The notes: generated by a model from the letters alone, not told the origin. A DNA stretch of 13,016 nucleotides from Spyradocola sp050942925 (GCA_050942925.1 JBMNOF010000056.1:1-13016), one strand, 5' to 3'; positions 6,377 through 13,016 are shown, counted from the first letter of the stretch. Made by a program: numbers and translations.

Positions 6377-6413
6377 AACCGCCTCCGCAGCGAGGAGGGC
6401 TGCGGAGGCGGTT
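6377..6413. terminator. Bidirectional terminator between aroF and the deacetylase gene
   Basis: Perfect 15-base arms at 6377-6391 and 6399-6413 surround a 7-base loop. On the minus strand the stem is followed by ATTTTCG, on the plus strand by GTCTGTC. It serves the minus-strand deacetylase gene well, and probably aroF too. Confidence 0.8.
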
Positions 6414-6418
6414 GTCTG

Positions 6419-7321
6419 TCAGAGGACGCAGAGGTCGCTGCCGATGCTGCGCAGGTGGGTTTGGTACTCGCGTGTGCCGTAGAGGGCGTCCCGCAGGTTG
6501 CATAACTCAATGTTGTTTTCCAAAATCCAGTCATGCAGGCGCTGAGAGCAGAGGGCTTCCACGTCGTAGGCGCGGCTGAGCGTGACCAAGGGGGCCATGG
6601 GGCCATAGTCGCCCAGGTGTGCGACGTAGTAGTCCACATATCCTGGGTGGAACCCATGCATCAGGGCCGCGCCCTCTGGAAGCGCGTGGATTTTCATGGT
6701 GTCTGCGAGGAGCCAGTCGATGGCGTCGTACTCGGCGTCCAAGCCGCGGAAGGTTTCCGGCAAGGGTTTACTGCCCAGGTTCCAGTTATCCGCGAGAAAC
6801 ACGCGATCCTGGAAGCGGGGATCGACCGGGCCACGGGTGATTGCACCCGTCTGCGGATCGCGGTGCAAGCGGCTGCCATAGTTGACGGCCATTCCATACT
6901 GCTTGGAAGTGGCAGTCACCGCGGCGGCAAAGGGGGTCGCCTCGCCCATGTCCACGCCCACGTCCGGCGCACGCCCCAAGATTTGAACGCAGCGGTCCAC
7001 TTGGGCGCGGCATTCGCGCAAGGCTTGGTCGTAGTCCACATCTTGAGCGGAGCGCAGGTCATGACGGAACCGGTCCGTGCCGGGGAGGAGCAGGCTGGAA
7101 ACCGTGGCAGGGTCGGATACGGCACTGCCCCAGAAGTGCGTGTGCCATCCAACGCTGATCCAAGGGTAGTTGCGCAGGCGGCGCAGCGCGTCCACCGTGC
7201 CTGGAGAGTCGAGCATGATATCTGCCGATGTTCCAAAGCCGTGGTCATAGGTTGTAAAGGTGCCGATGTTGCACACGTCCGTGTAGCCCACGTCGTCGGT
7301 GCGGATGATGAGTTTTTGCAT
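6419..7321 (-). CDS. ChbG/YdjC-family carbohydrate deacetylase
   Basis: A 300-residue protein of the YdjC/ChbG group, metal-dependent hydrolases that remove N-acetyl groups from sugars such as chitooligosaccharides. The diagnostic features are RTDDVGYT with the metal/catalytic aspartates 9 and 10, WHTHFWG with His60 and His62, and HGFHPGYVD with His222 and His225. No signal peptide is present, so it should act in the cytoplasm. GGAGG lies 10 bases before the ATG, with its own promoter further upstream. It stands alone, without sugar transport or glycosidase neighbours, so its substrate is open. By eye its GC content is lower than that of the flanking genes, which may hint at a different origin. 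The stop codon lies 5 bases from a strong terminator shared with aroF. Confidence 0.85.
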   Translation of the reverse strand: MQKLIIRTDDVGYTDVCNIGTFTTYDHGFGTSADIMLDSPGTVDALRRLRNYPWISVGWHTHFWGSAVSDPATVSSLLLPGTDRFRHDLRSAQDVDYDQALRECRAQVDRCVQILGRAPDVGVDMGEATPFAAAVTATSKQYGMAVNYGSRLHRDPQTGAITRGPVDPRFQDRVFLADNWNLGSKPLPETFRGLDAEYDAIDWLLADTMKIHALPEGAALMHGFHPGYVDYYVAHLGDYGPMAPLVTLSRAYDVEALCSQRLHDWILENNIELCNLRDALYGTREYQTHLRSIGSDLCVL

Positions 7322-7364
7322 TCGAGAGTTCCCTCCCTTGACATAGAGTATTTCTTATGGTGCC

Positions 7365-7394
7365 AGTATAACAGATCTTTGGCCTGGGATGTAA
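7365..7394 (-). promoter_or_regulatory. Promoter of the deacetylase gene
   Basis: On the minus strand TTACAT (7394-7389) and TATACT (7370-7365) are separated by 18 bases. The -10 box is strong and the -35 is moderate. It leaves a leader of about 37 bases before the ATG at 7321. Confidence 0.65.
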
Positions 7395-7418
7395 GCGGTT
7401 TTTGTCCAGGGACGGCGG

Positions 7419-7447
7419 TTGATTTGCGGGCGCGGCAGGCGTACAAT
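7419..7447 (+). promoter_or_regulatory. Promoter of the threonine aldolase gene
   Basis: TTGATT (7419-7424) and TACAAT (7442-7447) are 17 bases apart. The predicted RNA start near 7454 gives a leader of about 30 bases before the ATG at 7485. Confidence 0.75.
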
Positions 7448-7484
7448 AGGGAGGAGCTTTTTTGCACCGCAAGGAGGAAGAATC

Positions 7485-8501
7485 ATGATCAGCTTTCGCT
7501 GCGATTACGAAAACGGGGCCTGCCCCGAGGTGATGGAGGCGCTGCTGCGCACGAACGGGGAGATCACCCCCGGCTATGGCGAGGACGCGCACAGCGCGGC
7601 CGCCGCGGACCGCATCCGCGCGTGGGCGGAGTGCCCGCGCGCCGAGGTGTTCTTCACCCTCGGAGGCACGCCGACCAACGCCATGACCATCGCGCACCTG
7701 CTTCGTCCCTATGAGGCGGCCATCTCCGCGGACACGGGCCACATCAACACCCACGAGACCGGCGCGGTCGAGGCCACGGGGCACAAGGTCGTGACCGTGC
7801 AGAACGTGGAGGGCAAGGTCGTGCCGGAGGCCGTGCGCGCGGTTTGCGCGGCCCACACGGACCACCACATGGTGCATCCCGCGCTGCTCTACCTCTCCCG
7901 GCCCACGGAATTGGGCACGCTGTACTCGCGCAAGGAGCTGGAGGCGCTGCGCCGCGTCTGCGACGAGGAGGGGCTGCTGCTCTACTGCGACGGGGCGCGC
8001 CTGGCCTCGGCGCTGACGGCCGCGGGCAACGACGTGACGGCGGCGGACCTGGCGCGGCTGTGCGACGCCTTCTACATCGGCGGGACCAAGTGCGGCGCGC
8101 TCTTTGGCGAGGCGCTGGTCTTCCCCAAGCCGGAGCTGGCGAAGGGGTTTGCCTTTGCGCGCAAGCGCAGCGGCGGGCTGCTGGCCAAGGGACGGCTGCT
8201 CGGCGTGCAGTTTGAGGCGCTGCTGGCCCCCGGCGTGTACGAATCGTACGGCGCGCACGAAAACGCGTTGGCCGACCGCCTGCGCCAGGGCATCGCCGAG
8301 GCGGGGTACGGATTTGTGTGCGAGACGCGCACGAACCAGCTCTTCCCCGTGTTCCCGAATGCGCTAGTGGAGCGCCTGGAGGCGGACTTTGGCTTCCACC
8401 GCTGGGGCGAGGCGGGCGAAGACCTCACCGCCGTGCGCCTGGTGACCTCCTGGTCCACGACCGAGGAGGAGGTCGAGGCGTTCCTCGCGGCGCTGGCGTA
8501 G
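7485..8501 (+). CDS. ltaE: Low-specificity L-threonine aldolase
   Basis: A 338-residue PLP enzyme of the beta-eliminating lyase/threonine aldolase family, cleaving threonine or allo-threonine to glycine and acetaldehyde. Features include the N-terminal FRCDYENGACPEV, GYGED at about 31-35, GGTPTN for the phosphate site near 61-66, ADTGHINTHETGA, CDGARL with the PLP-stacking Asp169, and GGTKCG with the Schiff-base Lys202. The frame is open from 7419, but AAGGAGG at 7471-7477 sits 7 bases before the ATG at 7485 and the promoter lies in the longer version, so 7485 is the start. It is probably a single-gene unit with its own promoter and terminator. Preference for L-threonine over allo-threonine cannot be told from sequence. 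Confidence 0.92.
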   Translation: MISFRCDYENGACPEVMEALLRTNGEITPGYGEDAHSAAAADRIRAWAECPRAEVFFTLGGTPTNAMTIAHLLRPYEAAISADTGHINTHETGAVEATGHKVVTVQNVEGKVVPEAVRAVCAAHTDHHMVHPALLYLSRPTELGTLYSRKELEALRRVCDEEGLLLYCDGARLASALTAAGNDVTAADLARLCDAFYIGGTKCGALFGEALVFPKPELAKGFAFARKRSGGLLAKGRLLGVQFEALLAPGVYESYGAHENALADRLRQGIAEAGYGFVCETRTNQLFPVFPNALVERLEADFGFHRWGEAGEDLTAVRLVTSWSTTEEEVEAFLAALA

Positions 8502-8513
8502 GCGCGTAAAATT

Positions 8514-8551
8514 AGAAGTGAGCGGGCAAATCGCCGGCTCACTTCTTTTTT
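8514..8551 (+). terminator. Terminator of the threonine aldolase gene
   Basis: AGAAGTGAGC (8514-8523) pairs perfectly with GCTCACTTCT (8537-8546), a small inner GGC/GCC stem adds stability, and six Ts follow (8546-8551). Confidence 0.9.
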
Positions 8552-8653
8552 GTCGAGCCGCGTCCTGTGCGAGGCGGCGGTCGTTTCCGTGGGCAGACAG
8601 GGGCGCTTGGCCGTCTTTTCCTGCGAAAAGTCCGGCCGCCCGGGGAAACGGGG

Positions 8654-8682
8654 TTGAAATTTTCCGGACGCGGGGCTATAAT
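8654..8682 (+). promoter_or_regulatory. Promoter of serS and its T-box leader
   Basis: TTGAAA (8654-8659) and a perfect TATAAT (8677-8682) lie 17 bases apart. RNA would start near 8689, at the base of the T-box. Confidence 0.9.
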
Positions 8683-8689
8683 AGGGAAA

Positions 8690-8918
8690 GCGATGAGGGG
8701 AAAGTCCCGTCGGAGAGCGCCCGAAAGAGAGCCCGCGGCTGGTGGAAGCGGGCGGCGCGCCGGCCTATCCATTCCCGGAGCGACGCGCGAGGAGCGCGGC
8801 GGGCGCGCCCGTTACAGCGCGAGCAAGCAGGGCGGCAGGGCGCAGTTTCGCCGGGCCGTCAACGCGGGTGGCAACGCGGGCAATTCCGGCTCGTCCCGAA
8901 AAAGGGACGGGCCTTTTT
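8690..8918 (+). ncRNA. Serine T-box leader of serS
   Basis: A tRNA-sensing leader. Stem I is visible: GCGCC/GGCGC (8717-8721 with 8754-8758) and GCCCGC/GCGGGC (8731-8736 with 8748-8753) frame the AGAGAG bulge and GCTGGTGGAAG apical part. The specifier loop carries AAAGTC on the 5' side and TCC (8768-8770) followed by A on the 3' side; TCC is a serine codon. The T-box core reads GGGTGGCAACGCGG, with TGGC (8869-8872) able to pair with a tRNA ending GCCA, matching the discriminator G of tRNA-Ser. Uncharged tRNA-Ser would stabilise the antiterminator and allow transcription into serS. Confidence 0.93.
8888..8918 (+). terminator. T-box terminator before serS
   Basis: GGCTCGTCCC (8888-8897) pairs with GGGACGGGCC (8904-8913) with one G-U, a GAAAAA loop, and then five Ts. 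Its 5' arm overlaps the 3' part of the T-box antiterminator (CGTCCC), as in other T-box leaders. Confidence 0.92.
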
Positions 8919-8964
8919 GTTTTCCTGCAGGACCCCAAAGTTCAATGAATCGGAGGAAGAGAAC

Positions 8965-10242
8965 ATGCTGGACATCAATCTGATCCGCAAGGACCCGGAC
9001 TACGTCAAGGCGCAGCTGGCCAAGCGCGAGTACGAGGTGGATTTCACCGAGCTGCTGCAGTGGGATGCGCGCCGCCGCGAGCTCATCGCGGAAAACGAGG
9101 CCACCAAGGCCGAGCGCAACCGCATCAACAAGGAGATCCCCCGCATCAAGAAGGAAGGCGGCGACATGGCCCCGCTCATGGCCAAGATGAAGGAGATGAG
9201 CGAGAGCGTCAAGCGCATGGACGAGGAGCAGCGCGACCTCGAGGAAAAGATCGAGACCTTCATCGCGGCCCTGCCGAACCTCCCGGCCGAGGACGTCGTC
9301 GCGGGCGGCAAGGAGAACAACCAGGTCGTCAAGGTCTTTGGCGAAAAGCCCGTTTTCCCCTTTGAGCCCAAGAACCACGTCGACCTCTGCCAGGATCTGG
9401 GGCTGATCGACTACGAGCGCGGCGTCAAGCTGGCCGGCAACGGCTACTGGCTCTACACGGACATGGGCGCCCGGCTCGAGTGGGCGCTGCTGAACTACTT
9501 CATCACCACCCACCTCAAGGACGGCTACACCTTCATGCTGCCGCCGCACATCCTGACCTATGCCTGCGGGTTTACGGCCGGCCAGTTCCCCAAGTTCGTG
9601 GACGACGTGTACCGCGTCAACGCCGGGGACGACGCCTTCCACTTCCTGCTGCCCACGGCCGAGACGGCGCTCATCAACCTCTACCGCGGCGAGATCCTCG
9701 AGGAGAAGGACCTGCCCAAGCGCATGTTCGCCTACACCCCCTGCTACCGCAGCGAGGCTGGCACCTACCGCGCGTCCGAGCGCGGCATGATCCGCGGCCA
9801 CCAGTTCAACAAGGTCGAGATGTTCGGCTACACGCGCCCCGAGGACAGCGACGCCATGCTCAAGGAGCTCATCGGCAAGGCCTGCGCCCTGGTCGAGGGC
9901 CTCGGCCTGCACTACCGCCTCTCCAAGCTCGCGGCCGGCGACTGCTCCGCCTCCATGGCCACGACCTATGACATCGAGCTGTGGATTCCCAGCATGAACG
10001 AGTATAAGGAGTGCTCCTCCGTCTCCAACGCGCGCGATTACCAAGCCCGCCGCGGCAACATCCGCTTCCGCCGCGCGGACACCAAGAAAATCGAGTACCT
10101 GCACACGCTCAACGGTTCGGGCCTGGCGACGTCCCGCGTCATTCCCGCCATCGTCGAGCAGTTCCAGCAGGACGACGGCTCGGTCATCGTGCCCGAGGTG
10201 CTGCGCCCGTTCCTCGGCGTGGACGTCCTGAAGAGAAAGTAA
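8965..10242 (+). CDS. serS: Seryl-tRNA synthetase
   Basis: A 425-residue class II aminoacyl-tRNA synthetase of standard bacterial length. Residues about 25-110 form the charged, heptad-like antiparallel coiled coil that grips the long variable arm of tRNA-Ser. The catalytic domain shows motif 2 (CYRSEAGTYRASERG...GHQFNKVEMF, from about 260) and motif 3 (NGSGLATSRVIPAIVE, from about 383), with TAET before them for serine and ATP binding. GGAGG precedes the ATG at 8965, where the conserved MLDINLIRKDPDYVKAQL start of the family begins. The open frame reaching back to 8518 is only the leader. Expression is controlled by a T-box with a serine specifier, and a strong terminator follows the stop. 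Confidence 0.97.
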   Translation: MLDINLIRKDPDYVKAQLAKREYEVDFTELLQWDARRRELIAENEATKAERNRINKEIPRIKKEGGDMAPLMAKMKEMSESVKRMDEEQRDLEEKIETFIAALPNLPAEDVVAGGKENNQVVKVFGEKPVFPFEPKNHVDLCQDLGLIDYERGVKLAGNGYWLYTDMGARLEWALLNYFITTHLKDGYTFMLPPHILTYACGFTAGQFPKFVDDVYRVNAGDDAFHFLLPTAETALINLYRGEILEEKDLPKRMFAYTPCYRSEAGTYRASERGMIRGHQFNKVEMFGYTRPEDSDAMLKELIGKACALVEGLGLHYRLSKLAAGDCSASMATTYDIELWIPSMNEYKECSSVSNARDYQARRGNIRFRRADTKKIEYLHTLNGSGLATSRVIPAIVEQFQQDDGSVIVPEVLRPFLGVDVLKRK

Positions 10243-10243
10243 G

Positions 10244-10284
10244 ATTTTGCGCCGTCCGCTCCGTGCGGACGGCGCAAAATTTTT
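10244..10284 (+). terminator. Terminator of serS
   Basis: Perfect 16-base arms at 10244-10259 and 10265-10280 close a 5-base loop (TCCGT), and the stem ends in a T run (10280-10284). It begins two bases after the stop codon. Confidence 0.93.
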
Positions 10285-10285
10285 C

Positions 10286-10455
10286 CTATATAGTTATGAA
10301 AACATATTAATCTATACGAAAAACAGTGGAGATAAAATTTGATGAAAATGCAGAGAGAATGAGAAGAATGTGTCTGATTTTTAAAGGATTTTTCGAGAAT
10401 GTGTCCCAAATAATTAGTTATAATTACATAATAAATTGACTGGAGAAAGTTTTTG
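10286..10455. other. AT-rich gene-free stretch upstream of the large RNA
   Basis: About 170 bases markedly richer in A and T than the rest of the window, with no ORF of note. It contains the direct repeat AGAATGTGTC at 10365-10374 and 10396-10405, 31 bases apart (about three helical turns). A and T tracts lie close to the following -35 box, which could act as a promoter UP element or a protein-binding region. Confidence 0.5.
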
Positions 10456-10484
10456 TTGACAAAAGCGCGCAGGCGTGCTATAGT
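10456..10484 (+). promoter_or_regulatory. Promoter of the large structured RNA
   Basis: A perfect TTGACA (10456-10461) and TATAGT (10479-10484) are separated by exactly 17 bases. A T tract lies just upstream of the -35. The transcript should start near 10491. No ribosome binding site with a sustained reading frame follows. Confidence 0.9.
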
Positions 10485-10490
10485 ATAGAC

Positions 10491-11710
10491 AAGAAAAGAG
10501 AGAGGGGGCGCTTCCAATGGCGAAGGCAGAGTTGGCAGAGATCGCCAGTGGTAGCGTTCCGGCGACTTCCCATCGTTGACCGCGCAAAGTGCCTGAATAG
10601 CGTGTGTTTGATACGGCTGCAACAGAGGGGTTGCAGAATGGACCGGCAAAGCGGCAAGAAAGAGAAGTCGTCGGGATGCAAAATTCCGTTGGCGTCGAGC
10701 CGAGGGCAGACGGCATGGCTGGCTGCACAACCGATCAGAAAACCCTGAAAGAGCAGAAATTGACAACTGAACGACACAGGCAAAGAGGATGGAAAGCCTT
10801 CTCTGGCGCGATGCCGGCAGAGGCAAGGCGAAGGCAGATCCCCGACAGAGCGACAGAAGGGATTCCCCTTTTTCCAACAGCCTGCTTTACGGAACGAAAA
10901 GCCCAGCAACTTCGGTAGGCAAGACAGAGGACAAGGCGCGGATGGTTGAGAAGCGCCAACACGCGATGGATTCCGGAGGAAAACGGGTACGCACGGATAC
11001 TCCGTCCACCGACAGCCAAGGGAAAGGCCGCAAACCCGAAGAGATGCCGATTGGTTCCACACAAAATCGCGAGAATTCGGCGAGGGAGCGCTACGAGAGA
11101 GCACTCCGCGGACCCGAAATCTGCATAGTCCCCCACAACGGCGAGCTATCGGGCGCACGTGCGCATGGGCGAACCAACCGAGGAGAAGAGACAGCCGGGT
11201 GGCTGCAAACGGATTGTCCGAGGAAGACGTCCAAACGAAAAGACCGAAGCAGCGCAGAACGCGCATCGCCAAATCCAGGGAAATCCGCAACCCATTGCTC
11301 CCAGCGCTTTGTCTGCGAACGCACAGGGGAAGCGGAAAACCCGAGACGCATTTGTGAGGAAAGGCCCATGGGCTAGAAAAACGGTCCGCGCCCCTGGAGC
11401 GGAAGCAGGGCGCAGGGCATTGTTCCCGCCGGGAAGGCGGCAGTATTCCGCAAATGGGTTCCGATTTTTGAAAGGCGGAAAAATTCCGAGCCGGCAGAGG
11501 ACGGCAAGAGGAATTCTTCTTCCTCCGAAGCGGAGCGGAGAGACAAGGTTCCCATAGGAAACCGAAGAGCGAAACGGATGGGAAGCAGGACAGAGAGCCG
11601 AGAGCCCTTCCGGCATGCGAAGGAAATCCCCGTTCCACAGGAAAGAAAGGAACAAACCCAAACGCATAAGGAGACCTGTCTTTTCGGGAAACGGAAAGAC
11701 AGGTCTTTTC
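10491..11710 (+). ncRNA. Candidate giant structured non-coding RNA (about 1.2 kb)
   Basis: The segment runs from a near-consensus promoter to a strong intrinsic terminator with no credible gene inside. Sampled lines are strongly A-rich and T-poor (10981-11040: 20 A, 4 T; 11221-11280: 23 A, 3 T) while G and C stay similar, as expected for GC stems with purine loops. Helices include a long hairpin at 10505-10560 with two single mismatches, CTGCAAC/GTTGCAG (10617-10636), GCTTT/AAAGC (10884-10902), GGCGC/GCGCC (10935-10957), ACGGA/TCCGT (10993-11005), CAGCC/GGCTG (11192-11205), GCGCCC/GGGCGC (11388-11413), CCGCC/GGCGG (11426-11440) and CCTTC/GAAGG (11606-11623). CTTCCCATC (10566-10574) can pair with GATGGGAAG (11577-11585), joining the ends. 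I cannot assign a family. Its size and ornate look recall giant RNAs such as GOLLD or ROOL, but identity is not shown. I saw no group II intron domain V, RNase P or tmRNA signature. Confidence 0.7.
11672..11709 (+). terminator. Terminator of the large structured RNA
   Basis: AGACCTGTCTTT (11672-11683) pairs perfectly with AAAGACAGGTCT (11695-11706); a U-G and two more pairs extend the stem to a GGAAA loop. TTTT C TT follows. It lies about 90 bases before the lipoprotein start codon. Confidence 0.9.
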
Positions 11711-11799
11711 TTGATTCTGTTTTTTATAGAAGGGATGTGGTGACCGGAAAGGAGCAGACCGTGCAACGTTTCCCCCCAAATCCGGAAAGGAGGAAAACC

Positions 11800-12990
11800 A
11801 TGACTTGGCACCGTTTGCTGCGAACAATGGGCAGCGTTCTGCTGTGCGCCCTGCTGCTGGCCGGCTGCGCCGCGCCGGCGCCCGCTGCTCCGTCGCCAAC
11901 CGCGCCGGCCGCCGAGCCCACGGCCGCGCCCGCTGCTCCCACCGCCGAGCCTACGGCCGCGCCGGACCCCACGGCCACCCCCGAGCCGGCGAGGGACTGG
12001 GCGCAGGACGTCTGGGTGCAGGGCGGGTGGATGCAGCAGAACACGCTCGCCTCTCAGGGCGGCACGATCTACGCCTACCTCGGGGACGCGGGCGCGCTCT
12101 ACGCCTTTGACCGCGAGGCGGGGACAAAGGCGCAGGCGCTCCAGCAGGGAAGCCTGGGACAGCAGCCGCTCTTCTATCTGCAGGCGCAGGGCGGCCTGCT
12201 CTACGCCGCAGGCGCGCGCGGCTCGGGCGGCTTTGTCTGGGCGGACCCGGCCGCGGGCGAGAGCGGCGGCGCGGGATTCTACGAGGACCTGCGCATCGGC
12301 GCCGCCGGCGCCGATGCGGACGCGCTCTACTTGGGGGCGGAGAGCGGAAGCGGGGCGGGCTACGGCCTGTACGTCGCGGAGCTGGAAAAGGGCGGCGGTG
12401 GGCTCGCGGACCGGATCGCGCTCGAGGCGGGGGAGCCCTTGCTCTTCCGCGAAGGCGCGGGCGAGATCTCGGCCGTGATTCCGCAGGAAGGCGCGCTGCT
12501 CCTGCACGAATGGAGCGGGGCGGAAGCCGCGGACGGGCGGACGCAGCGCCTCGTGCGGCTGGACCTTGGCACCGGCGAGGAGACGGTGCTGGCCGAGTCC
12601 ATCTATAATGCCTGGACGCCGTACATCGCGGGGAAGTACCTGGTCGTGCAGCAGGCGGACGGCGCGCTGCGGCCCCTTCTCCTAGATGGGAGCGGCGCGC
12701 AGGGCGTGGAGATCGCGCTGCCCGGGGAAGCGAAAACCGCGGAACCCGCGCCGGCGGGGGCGCTCTTTGCGCTGGACTGGACAAACGAGGAGAGCGCGCG
12801 GACGCTGTCGCTCATCGACCCGGAGAACGGGGCGGTCGTGCGCAGCGCAGAAGTGCCCGCCGGGTGGAGCGGCTGCCTGGGAACGGACGGGGAGTTCCTC
12901 TACTTCTGGGACAGCGCGCGCCCGGACGAGCCGAGCAACCTCGTCGCCGTGTCCATCGAAACCCTGGATGCGAGCGAGCCCTTTGCCTGA
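11800..12990 (+). CDS. Lipoprotein with P/A/T-rich linker and probable beta-propeller domain
   Basis: A 396-residue predicted surface lipoprotein. The signal peptide ends in LLLAGC with the lipidated cysteine at 23. Residues 24 to about 64 are a low-complexity linker of proline, alanine and threonine, with repeats such as AEPTAAPAAPTAEPTAAP, which should hold the globular part away from the membrane. The rest carries repeated short blocks of the type GGTIYAYLGDAGALYAFD, GGLLYAAGA, DALYLGAESG, GKYLVVQQADG and DGEFLYFWDS, typical of beta-propeller blades (DUF5050/PQQ-like repeats). No enzyme motif is visible. AAAGGAGG lies 6 bases before the ATG at 11800, which fixes the start although the frame is open further upstream. 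I found no clear promoter of its own after the RNA terminator. Its function is unknown. Confidence 0.88.
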   Translation: MTWHRLLRTMGSVLLCALLLAGCAAPAPAAPSPTAPAAEPTAAPAAPTAEPTAAPDPTATPEPARDWAQDVWVQGGWMQQNTLASQGGTIYAYLGDAGALYAFDREAGTKAQALQQGSLGQQPLFYLQAQGGLLYAAGARGSGGFVWADPAAGESGGAGFYEDLRIGAAGADADALYLGAESGSGAGYGLYVAELEKGGGGLADRIALEAGEPLLFREGAGEISAVIPQEGALLLHEWSGAEAADGRTQRLVRLDLGTGEETVLAESIYNAWTPYIAGKYLVVQQADGALRPLLLDGSGAQGVEIALPGEAKTAEPAPAGALFALDWTNEESARTLSLIDPENGAVVRSAEVPAGWSGCLGTDGEFLYFWDSARPDEPSNLVAVSIETLDASEPFA

Positions 12991-13016
12991 GACGGAGATA
13001 AAAAACGCGCCGCCGG

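Noticed and set aside
4956..6503. 515-codon minus-strand frame over the aroF gene
   Set aside because: A mirror frame of a high-GC gene. It crosses the thi leader, the aro leader and the terminator, and its product is of low-complexity Arg/Leu/His-rich type.
7338..7372. Plus-strand promoter from TTGACA at about 7339 with TATAAC at about 7367
   Set aside because: The spacing is far too long (over 20 bases). The TTGATT/TACAAT pair at 7419-7447 fits the aldolase gene, and TATACT on the minus strand fits the deacetylase gene.
8552..8653. Possible small RNA between the aldolase terminator and the serS promoter
   Set aside because: No promoter, ORF or convincing hairpin-terminator pair is visible in these 100 bases.
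8518..8964. N-terminal extension of serS in the same frame
   Set aside because: It covers the promoter, T-box and terminator. The family start and the ribosome binding site are at 8965.
8812..10104. 430-codon minus-strand frame over serS
   Set aside because: Shadow of serS; no start signal and no domain.
11151..11164. Palindrome GCGCACGTGCGC as a protein-binding site
   Set aside because: It lies inside the putative RNA and folds as GCGC-ACGU-GCGC, so an RNA stem explains it at least as well.
10789..11376. 195-codon plus-strand frame inside the large RNA
   Set aside because: No convincing ribosome binding site. The composition is biased to Arg, Lys, Glu, Gly and Ser, with no family resemblance, and many GC hairpins interrupt it. 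Shorter frames at 10604-10918 and 11159-11557 fail for the same reasons.
10491..11710. Group II intron, RNase P RNA or tmRNA
   Set aside because: No GTGYG start or domain V signature for a group II intron, no RNase P core (GAGGAAAGTC type) and no CCA-ending tRNA-like domain were seen.
10478..11899. 473-codon open frame on the minus strand across the large RNA
   Set aside because: It is open only because the plus strand is poor in TTA, CTA and TCA. The product is rich in Arg, Ser, Pro, Phe and Cys without any domain. It also runs through the promoter, the terminator and the lipoprotein signal region.

Overview
The window is GC-rich, with strong AGGAGG-type ribosome binding sites, sigma-70-like promoters, a T-box, a THI-type (TPP) riboswitch and many intrinsic terminators. 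This points to a Gram-positive, probably anaerobic member of the Clostridia (Oscillospiraceae-like). The taxonomic call is inference from style and gene types, not from a marker gene. I see no tRNA, rRNA, CRISPR array or transposase.

Layout. Positions 27-1894 (+) hold a diaminopimelate/ornithine-type PLP decarboxylase (lysA-like), a small lipoprotein-like membrane protein and a glutaredoxin-like protein. Positions 1997-2569 (-) hold a single-pass membrane protein of unknown function with its own promoter. Positions 2705-4980 (-) are a thiamine operon: TPP riboswitch, thiM, thiE, then a HAD phosphatase, with each gene overlapping the next. Divergent from it, 5080-6413 (+) is a type I-beta DAHP synthase gene. 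It is preceded by a 25-codon tyrosine-rich leader peptide, an antiterminator pairing and an intrinsic terminator, which together form a complete ribosome-mediated attenuator. Positions 6419-7321 (-) encode a ChbG/YdjC-type deacetylase, and divergent from it 7485-8501 (+) encode a low-specificity threonine aldolase. Positions 8654-10284 (+) hold serS behind a serine T-box with a UCC specifier.

Positions 10286-11710 are the most unusual part. After an AT-rich stretch there is a near-consensus promoter. About 1.2 kb follows with no credible protein-coding gene, strongly A-rich and U-poor, packed with short GC stems capped by purine loops, and closed by a strong intrinsic terminator. A long-range pairing can join its two ends. 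I interpret it as a very large structured non-coding RNA that I cannot assign to a family. A proline/alanine/threonine-linker lipoprotein with a probable beta-propeller domain (11800-12990, +) ends the window.

The known genes are housekeeping amino acid, cofactor and tRNA-charging functions. Three use three different RNA-level controls: a metabolite riboswitch for thiamine, leader-peptide attenuation for aromatic amino acids, and a tRNA-sensing T-box for seryl-tRNA synthetase. The items most worth following are the giant RNA and the DAHP synthase attenuator.
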